This document shows positions 8,273 to 14,859 of a DNA stretch of 64,000 nt, one piece after another. Each line of letters starts with the position of its first letter. Within the stretch, counting starts at the first letter, position 1. The notes beneath the pieces were generated by a model. It was not told where the DNA came from and ran no database searches. It saw only the letters and a list, made by a program, of their open reading frames with translations. The position numbers were made by a program, and so were the translations under genes. This DNA comes from Verticiella alkaliphila (lineage in GTDB: Bacteria; Pseudomonadota; Gammaproteobacteria; Burkholderiales; Burkholderiaceae_B), in NCBI RefSeq assembly GCF_018904615.1, contig NZ_JADCNH010000001.1:225155-289154 (forward strand), in the 5' to 3' direction.

Positions 8273-9502
8273 ATGCCCGAGACTCTCATCCAGGTCGATC
8301 TCGCCCAATCCCCGTACGAGAACGAGAAGGTCCACAACCGCTGGCATCCGGACATCCCGATGGCGTGCTGGGTCAAGCCCGGTGACGACTTCATCCTCGA
8401 GACTTATGACTGGACCGGCGGCGCCATCCAGAACGACGACAGCGCCGAGGATGTGCGCGACGTGGACCTCACCACGGTGCATTTCCTGTCCGGGCCGGTG
8501 GGCGTGCATGGCGCCGAACCCGGCGACCTGCTGGTGGTGGATCTGCTGGATCTTGGACCGAAGGCTGACAGTCTCTGGGGCTTCAACGGTTTCTTCTCCA
8601 AGAACAACGGCGGTGGTTTTCTGACGGAACACTTTCCGCACGCGCAGAAGTCCATCTGGGACTTCTCCGGCATCTACACCTCCTCGCGGCACATTCCCGG
8701 CGTGAACTTCGCCGGTCTCATCCACCCGGGCCTGATCGGCTGCCTGCCCGACAAGGCCATGCTGGACACCTGGAACCAGCGCGAGGTGGACTTCATCGCC
8801 ACCCAGCCGGATCGCGTGCCACCGCTTGCCAACCCGCCCTTTGCGGCCACGGCCCACATGGGCAAGCTCACGGGCGACGCCAAGGCGGCGGCAGCCGCCG
8901 ACGGCGCACGTACGGTGCCGCCGCGCGAGCACGGCGGCAACTGCGACATCAAGGATCTGTCGCGCGGCGCACGCGTCTTCTTCCCGGTGTACGTGCCGGG
9001 TGCCGGGCTGTCCGTGGGCGATCTGCACTTCTCGCAGGGCGACGGAGAGATCACCTTCTGCGGGGCCATCGAGATGGCCGGCTGGGTACACATGCGCGTG
9101 TCCCTCATCAAAGGTGGCATGGCCAAGTACGGCATCAAGAACCCCATTTTCAAACCGAGCCCGCTCACGCCCAACTACAATGATTACCTGATCTTCGAGG
9201 GCATCTCCGTGGATGAACAGGGCAAGCAGCATTACCTGGACGTACATGTGGCGTATCGCCAGGCATGTCTCAATGCCATCGAGTACCTGAAGAAGTTCGG
9301 CTACTCCGGCGCGCAGGCCTATTCGATCCTGGGCACGGCACCGGTGCAAGGGCACATCAGCGGCGTTGTCGACATTCCCAACGCGTGCGCCACGCTCTGG
9401 CTGCCGACGGAAATCTTCGACTTCGACATCAATCCGGGGGCCGACGGGCCGAGCATCGCCATCGCAGGCGGTGCGGACCTGCCGATTGCCTACGACCGCT
9501 GA
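8273..9502 (+). CDS. fmdA: Formamidase (acetamidase/formamidase family)
   Basis: A 409-residue cytoplasmic amidohydrolase matching the usual FmdA length of about 405-410. It begins MPETLIQVDLAQSPYENEKVHNRWHPDIPM, the classic formamidase opening, and contains HFLSGPVGVHGAEPGDLLVVD and GGNCDIKDLSRG, the conserved core of the FmdA_AmdA family. It hydrolyses formamide to formate and ammonia, supplying nitrogen. The start follows GAAGGAGCG eight bases upstream. The gene lies 36 bases after the transporter, so import and hydrolysis are co-expressed; acetamide or longer amides cannot be excluded as substrates. Confidence 0.95.
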   Translation: MPETLIQVDLAQSPYENEKVHNRWHPDIPMACWVKPGDDFILETYDWTGGAIQNDDSAEDVRDVDLTTVHFLSGPVGVHGAEPGDLLVVDLLDLGPKADSLWGFNGFFSKNNGGGFLTEHFPHAQKSIWDFSGIYTSSRHIPGVNFAGLIHPGLIGCLPDKAMLDTWNQREVDFIATQPDRVPPLANPPFAATAHMGKLTGDAKAAAAADGARTVPPREHGGNCDIKDLSRGARVFFPVYVPGAGLSVGDLHFSQGDGEITFCGAIEMAGWVHMRVSLIKGGMAKYGIKNPIFKPSPLTPNYNDYLIFEGISVDEQGKQHYLDVHVAYRQACLNAIEYLKKFGYSGAQAYSILGTAPVQGHISGVVDIPNACATLWLPTEIFDFDINPGADGPSIAIAGGADLPIAYDR

Positions 9503-9510
9503 GGTGCGTG

Positions 9511-9825
9511 ATGCCCGTCTATGAGTATGCGTGCACGGCGTGCGGCACCGGCTTCGATGCCTTGGTGCCGCTTGCGCGACGCCAGGAGCCCGCCGCTTGC
9601 CCCGCATGCGGCAGTTCCGCAGGACGCACCATCGCCACGCCGCCCGCGCTTTCGGCCCTGACGGCAGCAGCGCGCTCGGCCCATGCCACCAACGAGCGCA
9701 GTCGGCACGAGCCGCGCTCCACGGCCCGCCATGGCATGTCCTGCACCTGCTGCACGCCGAAGACGACAGCGAATGGCCAGCCCAAGGCCTTTCCTGGCGC
9801 CAGGCCGTGGATGATCAGTCATTAG
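9511..9825 (+). CDS. fmdB: FmdB-family zinc-ribbon protein
   Basis: A 104-residue protein opening with the FmdB zinc ribbon MPVYEYACTACGTGF and a second CPACG knuckle around residues 30-34, giving the C-x2-C...C-x2-C tetrad. FmdB was proposed as a regulator of the Methylophilus amide genes, but its biochemical role is not established. The ATG is eight bases after the formamidase stop, so it is the last gene of the operon. The C-terminal half is longer than the minimal ribbon and holds a further Cys cluster (GMSCTCCTP) that could bind a second metal ion. The frame is open upstream inside fmdA, but that part does not resemble the family. Confidence 0.85.
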   Translation: MPVYEYACTACGTGFDALVPLARRQEPAACPACGSSAGRTIATPPALSALTAAARSAHATNERSRHEPRSTARHGMSCTCCTPKTTANGQPKAFPGARPWMISH

Positions 9826-9894
9826 CCAACCTGCGATCTGCGGTGCCTGCCGGAGCACCGCAGATCGTTGCATTGCTGCCACATATCCGACGAC

Positions 9895-9960
9895 CTAGGG
9901 TTTTCCCGATAATTCCCCTGGACACAGGCCTAGGGTTTTCCCTAAAATAGGGTTAACCCT
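9895..9960 (+). promoter_or_regulatory. Promoter with three AGGG-CCCT operator-like elements (copy A)
   Basis: A sigma70-like promoter is readable: -35 TGGACA (9919-9924), an 18-base spacer, -10 TAAAAT (9943-9948). Three related elements decorate it: CTAGGGTTTTCCC (9895-9907) upstream of the -35, TAGGGTTTTCCC (9931-9942) filling the spacer, and the palindrome AGGGTTAACCCT (9949-9960) at the expected transcription start. The same layout recurs at 10345-10420 before a paralogous gene. A repressor that blocks polymerase at several points is the simplest inference. Confidence 0.65.
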
Positions 9961-10000
9961 TGCGAAGCAACGGCTTCGGGGGCTCTCAGGAGCAACTGCC

Positions 10001-10216
10001 ATGACCACGATCGTCAACGCCCAATCCGACATCCGCTTCACCGACCAGCTCGAGCGCGCCCTGCTCGCCGGTACGTCGCGCAAGCAAGACGGCGTACTGG
10101 CTTCGATGGCTGGCGCTGGTCGTCGTGCTCGCGCTGCCTTCGGCGCCTTCGTCGAGGTCTACGCAGAAACGCGTCGTGAAGCCAGCCTGCGCATTGTGGG
10201 TGAGCGCCTGCAATAA
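10001..10216 (+). CDS. Small conserved hypothetical protein, paralogue of 10457-10687
   Basis: A 71-residue basic/helical protein, MTTIVNAQSDIRFTDQLERA onward, with no signal peptide, no membrane segment and no cysteines. The family is not recognised. It aligns with the protein at 10457-10687 at both ends: SDIRFTDQLERALL against ADIRLTDDMERQLV, and FGAFVEVYAETRREA against FGAFLDAYAETVEEA, with an Arg-rich middle in both. The start is supported by CAGGAGC eight to nine bases upstream. It is followed by its own terminator and preceded by its own promoter, so it is a one-gene unit. The size and strong regulated promoter recall DUF1127-like stress-response proteins of proteobacteria, but no sequence match is claimed. 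Confidence 0.75.
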   Translation: MTTIVNAQSDIRFTDQLERALLAGTSRKQDGVLASMAGAGRRARAAFGAFVEVYAETRREASLRIVGERLQ

Positions 10217-10260
10217 CCCTGCCGGGGCGACGGGGCCGCCCCTCTTCGGCTAACACGCGA

Positions 10261-10281
10261 AGCGCCCTGAGGGGCGCTTTT
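10261..10281 (+). terminator. Rho-independent terminator after the first small gene
   Basis: AGCGCCC-TGA-GGGGCGCT forms a tight hairpin followed by a short T tract. It lies 44 bases after the stop of the 71-residue protein gene and before the second operator-bearing promoter, isolating the two units. Confidence 0.75.
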
Positions 10282-10344
10282 GTCATTGGGTGACCCGCGC
10301 CGTACCTCCCGTGCCGAGCGCCTTTCGTATGGACCGTTGCTCGG

Positions 10345-10420
10345 TTGACACGATCTAGGGTTTTCCCTAGTTTTTCCTTGCTAAGAGCATAGGGTTTTCC
10401 CTATAATAGGGTTAACCCTA
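10345..10420 (+). promoter_or_regulatory. Promoter with three AGGG-CCCT operator-like elements (copy B)
   Basis: The main promoter is -35 TTGCTA (10378-10383), an 18-base spacer, and a perfect -10 TATAAT (10402-10407). TAGGGTTTTCCC (10390-10401) fills the spacer and the perfect palindrome TAGGGTTAACCCTA (10407-10420) covers the start site. Upstream, CTAGGG-TTTT-CCCTAG (10355-10370) is itself placed 4 bases after a consensus TTGACA (10345-10350), so a second, weaker promoter (TTGACA, 17 bases, TAGTTT) may exist. The arrangement and spacings match copy A at 9895-9960. Confidence 0.68.
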
Positions 10421-10456
10421 GCAAACACACCTTACGCACTGAACAGGAGAAACACC

Positions 10457-10687
10457 ATGGCCTACGTAAACCTCAACGCCGACATCCGCCTGACCGACGA
10501 CATGGAGCGCCAGCTCGTCAATCGCATGGTCCGCGAAGAAGACCGTAGTGACATGCTCCAGCCTGTTCGCCGTCTGGGCCGTGCGCTGCGCGAAGTGGGC
10601 CGCTCCTTTGGTGCCTTCCTTGACGCGTACGCCGAGACGGTGGAAGAAGCCGGCCGCCGCACTTCCTCGCAAGGCCGCTACTTCTGA
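10457..10687 (+). CDS. Small conserved hypothetical protein, paralogue of 10001-10216
   Basis: A 76-residue protein starting MAYVNLNADIRLTDDMERQL, predicted largely alpha-helical and charged, with no membrane segment, no cysteines and no recognised domain. It shares the N-terminal (D)IR-TD--ER motif and the C-terminal FGAF--YAET--EA motif with the 71-residue protein just upstream, so the two arose by duplication together with their promoters. The start is preceded by AACAGGAGAAAC, a good ribosome-binding site. A strong terminator follows at 10757-10784. Function unknown; shared regulation suggests a common response. Confidence 0.75.
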   Translation: MAYVNLNADIRLTDDMERQLVNRMVREEDRSDMLQPVRRLGRALREVGRSFGAFLDAYAETVEEAGRRTSSQGRYF

Positions 10688-10756
10688 GCGGATGGCGCCC
10701 ATGCGGCGTCAACCAGCGCATGTCTGACGAGGAGCCGTCTCCCTTCTCGTTGGCGC

Positions 10757-10784
10757 CGGCGCTGCGGGGGCGCCGTTTTTTTTT
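10757..10784 (+). terminator. Rho-independent terminator after the second small gene
   Basis: CGGCGC-TGCGGGG-GCGCCG hairpin followed directly by nine T residues, 69 bases after the stop of the 76-residue gene. The remaining bases to 10928 hold no gene; they separate this unit from a convergent ABC transporter operon. Confidence 0.85.
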
Positions 10785-10928
10785 GGCGTCCTCGCACTGC
10801 GCAGGCCCACGCGGCACGAGCCACCTCGCCCGCCGCATCGGCACGCATCGCTGAGACCATCACCACAAACGACACCGGCCGCACCGAAGTCACGGTGCCG
10901 GCCGGCGAGTCCCACAGGCGATAGTCGA

Positions 10929-11723
10929 TCAGCCGAGCAACAAGGCGTCGTCCGACAACTCCTCGCCACGGACCTTCTCGAAGAGCTGCAAGAGGTCCTT
11001 GACGTCCATGCCCTTGCGCTCGGGCCCGCTCACATCGAGAACCACCTTGCCCTCGTGCAGCATGACCGTGCGCTCGCCCACGTCGAGCGCCTGACGCATA
11101 CTGTGCGTGACCATCATCGTGGTGAGGCCGTGCTCGGCCACGATGCGGGTGGTCAGGTCCAGCACGAAGGCGGCCGTCTTGGGATCCAGCGCCGCCGTGT
11201 GCTCATCGAGCAGCAGGATCCGCGAGGGCTGCAGGGCCGCCATCACCAGGCTCACGGCTTGGCGCTGGCCACCCGAGAGCAGGCCGATGCGATCGCTCAG
11301 GCGGCGCTCCAGGCCGAGCCCCAGCACCGCGAGCCGCTCCTGGAAGAGCTCGCGCGAGGACTTGTCCAGTGCCCGCGCGAAACCGCGCGGCTGGCCGCGC
11401 GAGAGCGCGAGCGACATGTTCTCCTCGATGGTGAGATCTTCACAGGTGCCTGCGAGCGGATCCTGGAAGACGCGCGCCACCCGGCCTGCGCGCTCCCACA
11501 CCGGCTGGCGCGTGACGGGCACGCCATCGATCTCGATGACGCCCGAATCCAGCGACAGCTCGCCCGAGACGGCATTGAGGAAGGTCGACTTGCCCGCGCC
11601 GTTCGAGCCGATCACGGCCACGAACTGCCCTTGCGGGATATCCAGCGAAAGCCCGCGCAACGCCCGGTTCTCGATGGGCGTGCCGGCGTTGAAAGTGATG
11701 TGTAGATCGTGTGCGTGCAGCAC
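10929..11723 (-). CDS. ABC transporter ATP-binding protein (TrpXYZ-type system)
   Basis: A 264-residue ATPase with Walker A (GSNGAGKST), signature (LLSGGQRQAVSLVMA), Walker B (RILLLDEHTAALDPK) and switch His (MMVTHSMRQAL). LDEHTAALDPK is a hallmark of ATPases that partner PF04392-type receptors (uncharacterised, including TrpXYZ and other amino-acid-linked systems). The start is taken as GTG at 11723, eight bases after AAGGAGA; no ATG fits. The reading frame continues open upstream through antisense-like sequence that is not part of the gene. It is the third gene of an operon (receptor, permease, ATPase). Confidence 0.88.
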   Translation of the reverse strand: MLHAHDLHITFNAGTPIENRALRGLSLDIPQGQFVAVIGSNGAGKSTFLNAVSGELSLDSGVIEIDGVPVTRQPVWERAGRVARVFQDPLAGTCEDLTIEENMSLALSRGQPRGFARALDKSSRELFQERLAVLGLGLERRLSDRIGLLSGGQRQAVSLVMAALQPSRILLLDEHTAALDPKTAAFVLDLTTRIVAEHGLTTMMVTHSMRQALDVGERTVMLHEGKVVLDVSGPERKGMDVKDLLQLFEKVRGEELSDDALLLG

Positions 11724-11785
11724 GTGAGTCTCCTTCGGACAGGGATGCCGGCAGAGCCCTGCCGGCATCCCGTCGGTGGGCACGG

Positions 11786-12682
11786 TCAGCCCGGTTTGCG
11801 GGCGGGTCGTGACAACTTCTTCTTGATCATGGGCAGGACCAGCGCGAACGTGACGAGCACGGCGGTGACCAGGTTCAGATCCTGGGCCTGCAGACCGATG
11901 AAGTTGCTGTTGAGGGCGAGCGCGATGAAGATCCGGTAGAGCAAGGCGCCCAGGATCACGGCGAGCGTGATCCAGAAGAAGCGCCGTGCCGGCAGGATGC
12001 TTTCGCCCACGATGACCGCGGCCAGGCCGATCACGATGGTGCCGATGCCGATGGAGATGTCCGCGCCGCCCTGGGACTGCACGAACAATGCGCCGGCCAA
12101 CGCCACCAGACCGTTGGACAGCGCCATGCCGCCCAGCACGCTGCGGCCGGTGGCCACGCCCTGGGCCCGCGCCATGCGCGGATTGGAGCCGGTGGCGCGC
12201 ATGGCCAGGCCCTGGCGCGTGGCGAAGAACCAGTCCAGCAGCAGCTTGCACACGATCACGACCAGAAGCACCATCAGCGGGCGCTCCATGTAGTCGGGCA
12301 GCATCCCGGGCAGGCTCAGGGTGAAGACCGTGTCGTCGTTGATCAGCGGCACGTTGGGCCGGCCCATGATACGCAGGTTCACGGAATACAGCGCGATCAT
12401 CATCAGGATGCTGGCGAGCAGATCCATGATGCGCAGCTTCACATTCAGCCAGCCCGTGATGAAGCCCGCCACGGCACCCGCACCCACCGCCGCGGCGGTG
12501 GCCGCAAACGGATTGACGTCAGCGGCGATGAGCGTGGCCGCCACGGCGCCGCCCAGCGGGAAACTGCCGTCGACGGTCAGATCCGGAAAGCGCAGCACCC
12601 GAAACGAAATCAGCACCCCGAGGGCGACCAGACCGAAGATCAGGCCGATCTCGAGGGCTCCGAGCAGGGAGAAGAGCGACAT
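11786..12682 (-). CDS. ABC transporter permease (TrpXYZ-type system)
   Basis: A 298-residue BPD_transp_2-like inner-membrane permease with about eight hydrophobic segments. It begins MSLFSLLGALEIGLIFGLVALGV and includes FRVLRFPDLTVDGSFPLGGA, a motif found in permeases that accompany PF04392 receptors, and the coupling segment LAMRATGSNPRMARAQGV. The start overlaps the receptor stop by one base (TGATG at 12682), so the two are translationally coupled; the ATPase follows after a 62-base gap. The substrate is not determinable; homologues handle tryptophan or other small organic molecules. Confidence 0.88.
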   Translation of the reverse strand: MSLFSLLGALEIGLIFGLVALGVLISFRVLRFPDLTVDGSFPLGGAVAATLIAADVNPFAATAAAVGAGAVAGFITGWLNVKLRIMDLLASILMMIALYSVNLRIMGRPNVPLINDDTVFTLSLPGMLPDYMERPLMVLLVVIVCKLLLDWFFATRQGLAMRATGSNPRMARAQGVATGRSVLGGMALSNGLVALAGALFVQSQGGADISIGIGTIVIGLAAVIVGESILPARRFFWITLAVILGALLYRIFIALALNSNFIGLQAQDLNLVTAVLVTFALVLPMIKKKLSRPARKPG

Positions 12683-13653
12683 CAGCGAATCACTTCCGCG
12701 GCAGAGGAAACGACGGCTTCAGGCACTTCCACGCCCTGGCGCTTGGCAGCCTGCAGGTTCACGAAGAGATCCAGGTTCTCGCTGCGCTCGGAGGCGATGG
12801 CACCCGGCTGCTCGCCGTTCAGGATACGCACGACGATCTTGCCCGTCTGGCGGCCGATGTCATGGTAGTTCAGGCCCAGGGCGGCGATGGCGCCGCGCTT
12901 GACGCTGTCCGTGTCGGCCGCGATGAGCGGCGTCTTGGTGTCGTTACCCACCTTGACCAGCGCCTCGTAGGCCGAGACCACGTTGTTGTCCGTGCTGGTG
13001 TAGATCACATCGACCTTGCCCACGAGTCGGCCGGCGGCAGCGCCGACGTCGACGGTGCGCGGCGCGGCGGCTTCGACGAGCGTCATGCCGTGCTTGGGCA
13101 GCGCTTCCTTCATGCGTTCGACGACGACGGCCGAGTTGGCTTCGCCCGGGTTGTAGACCATGCCGACGCGCTTGGCGTTGGGCAGGATCTGCTTGATGAG
13201 TTCGATCTGCTTGTCGAGCGAGAGCTCGTCGGACACGCCGGTGACGTTGGTGCCCGACGGCTCCCAGCCCTTGACGAGCTGCGCGGCGATCGGGTCGGTG
13301 ACCGCAGAATAGACGAGCGGCACGTCGCGCGTGGCGGCGACAACGGATTGCGCGGCCGGCGTGGCGATGGCTACGATGGCGTCCGGACGATCACCCACGA
13401 ACTTGCGCGCGATCTGCGCCGCGGTGGCGACGTTGCCCTGGGCGCTCTGGAATTGCCAGCGCAGGTTCTTGCCTTGCTCGAAGCCGGCTTCCTTCAACGC
13501 CTCGTTCACGCCATCGCGCACGGAATCGAGTGCGGGGTGCTCGACGATGGACAGGACGGCAACCGACTTCTGTTGGGCTGCAGCGGGCATGGCACACACC
13601 GCAGCGAAGAGGGCCGTCGCGGCCAGGGCACCAAAACGGGCGGTTCTCAACAT
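12682..13653 (-). CDS. ABC transporter substrate-binding protein (PF04392 type)
   Basis: A 323-residue secreted receptor with a clear Sec signal (ALAATALFAAVCAMPAAAQ) and a two-lobed fold recognisable from VAVLSIVEHPALDSVRDGV near the N-terminus, VYSAVTDPIAAQLV, GVSDELSLDKQIELIKQ and KRGAIAALGLNYHDIGRQTG. These are PF04392 hallmarks (the TrpX family, sometimes tagged as sugar or tryptophan binding). It is the first gene of its operon and divergent from an aldo/keto reductase gene at 13813; the 159-base gap must hold promoters for both. Confidence 0.9.
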   Translation of the reverse strand: MLRTARFGALAATALFAAVCAMPAAAQQKSVAVLSIVEHPALDSVRDGVNEALKEAGFEQGKNLRWQFQSAQGNVATAAQIARKFVGDRPDAIVAIATPAAQSVVAATRDVPLVYSAVTDPIAAQLVKGWEPSGTNVTGVSDELSLDKQIELIKQILPNAKRVGMVYNPGEANSAVVVERMKEALPKHGMTLVEAAAPRTVDVGAAAGRLVGKVDVIYTSTDNNVVSAYEALVKVGNDTKTPLIAADTDSVKRGAIAALGLNYHDIGRQTGKIVVRILNGEQPGAIASERSENLDLFVNLQAAKRQGVEVPEAVVSSAAEVIR

Positions 13654-13812
13654 GGCACATCTCCTACCGGAATCGAATGGGTTATCGCCGTGCGGCCTGC
13701 GGCGCGGCGAAGCCCCGCTAGTCTAACCGGGCAGGCGCGGTTTGGCGGGGTCCACCGCGCTCGGTATGATCCCTGCGAGCCCCGGAAAACCCTAATCCTT
13801 CAGGAGATCGCC

Positions 13813-14784
13813 ATGCTCCAACACCGCGAACTCGGCCAATCCGGCCTGAACGTTGCGCCTCTCGCATTTGGCGGCAACGTCTTCGGATGGACGGTGGACG
13901 AACCCACGACGTTCCGCCTGCTCGACGCCTTCGTCGACGCGGGCCTGAATCTAATCGATACCGCCGACGTGTATTCGCGCTGGGTGCCCGGCAATCAGGG
14001 TGGCGAATCCGAAACGCTGATCGGCAAGTGGCTGCGTCAGAGCGGCAAGCGCGACCGCATCGTGCTCGCCACCAAGGTCGGCAAGGACATGGGCGAGGGG
14101 CGCAAGGGGCTCGCGCCGGCCTATATCCAGCAGGCCGTCGAGGCCTCCTTGCGCCGGCTGCAAACTGACCACATTGATCTTTACCAATCGCATGACGACG
14201 ACAGCGACGTGCCGCTCGCCGACACACTGGGTGCCTACGCGCGCCTCATCGAACAGGGCAAGGTGCGCGTGATCGGCGCCTCGAACTACGGGGCGCAACG
14301 TCTTGCGCAAGCCCTTCAGGAAAGCGCGCAGCATGGCTTGCCACGCTATGAGACTCTGCAACCGGAATACAACCTCGTCGCGCGCGCCGGCTACGAAGCC
14401 GAGCTCGAGCCCCTTGTGCGCGCCAATCATCTTGGCGTCATCACCTTCTTTCCGCTGGCGAGCGGCTTTCTCACTGGCAAGTACCGCAGCGAGGAAGACG
14501 CCGGCAAGAGTGTGCGCGGCAAGATGATCGTGCAGAAATACCTGAACCCGCGCGGCCGGGCGATCCTGGCCGCACTGGACAGCGTGGCCGAGTCGCTGAA
14601 CGCCACGCCGGCGCAGGTGGCGCTGGCATGGCAGATGTCGCGCCCAGGCATCTGCGCGCCGCTCGCGAGCGCAACGTCCATCGAACAACTGAACGAATTG
14701 ATCGGTTCGACGCAGTTGCGCCTGGATGCCGATGCCATTGCCGCCCTGGATGCGGCCAGCGCGCCCGAGGCGCCAATGCAGTAG
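13813..14784 (+). CDS. Aldo/keto reductase
   Basis: A 323-residue NADPH-dependent oxidoreductase of the AKR superfamily, starting MLQHRELGQSGLNVAPLAFG. Catalytic residues are visible: Asp in NLIDTADVYSRW (with Tyr of the same motif), Lys in IVLATKVGKDMG, and His in DLYQSHDDD. The cofactor region is PLASATSIEQLNELIGS. It resembles YajO/IolS-like reductases of unknown physiological substrate. The start is preceded by CAGGAG six bases upstream. It stands alone, transcribed away from the ABC transporter and converging on rnr. Confidence 0.93.
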   Translation: MLQHRELGQSGLNVAPLAFGGNVFGWTVDEPTTFRLLDAFVDAGLNLIDTADVYSRWVPGNQGGESETLIGKWLRQSGKRDRIVLATKVGKDMGEGRKGLAPAYIQQAVEASLRRLQTDHIDLYQSHDDDSDVPLADTLGAYARLIEQGKVRVIGASNYGAQRLAQALQESAQHGLPRYETLQPEYNLVARAGYEAELEPLVRANHLGVITFFPLASGFLTGKYRSEEDAGKSVRGKMIVQKYLNPRGRAILAALDSVAESLNATPAQVALAWQMSRPGICAPLASATSIEQLNELIGSTQLRLDADAIAALDAASAPEAPMQ

Positions 14785-14859
14785 GCAGCTGGCAGCACAC
14801 ACGCGCAGCGCTGCCCTACCTTGCACACCGAGGCCGCAAATCGCGCGGCCTGGGCCCGC

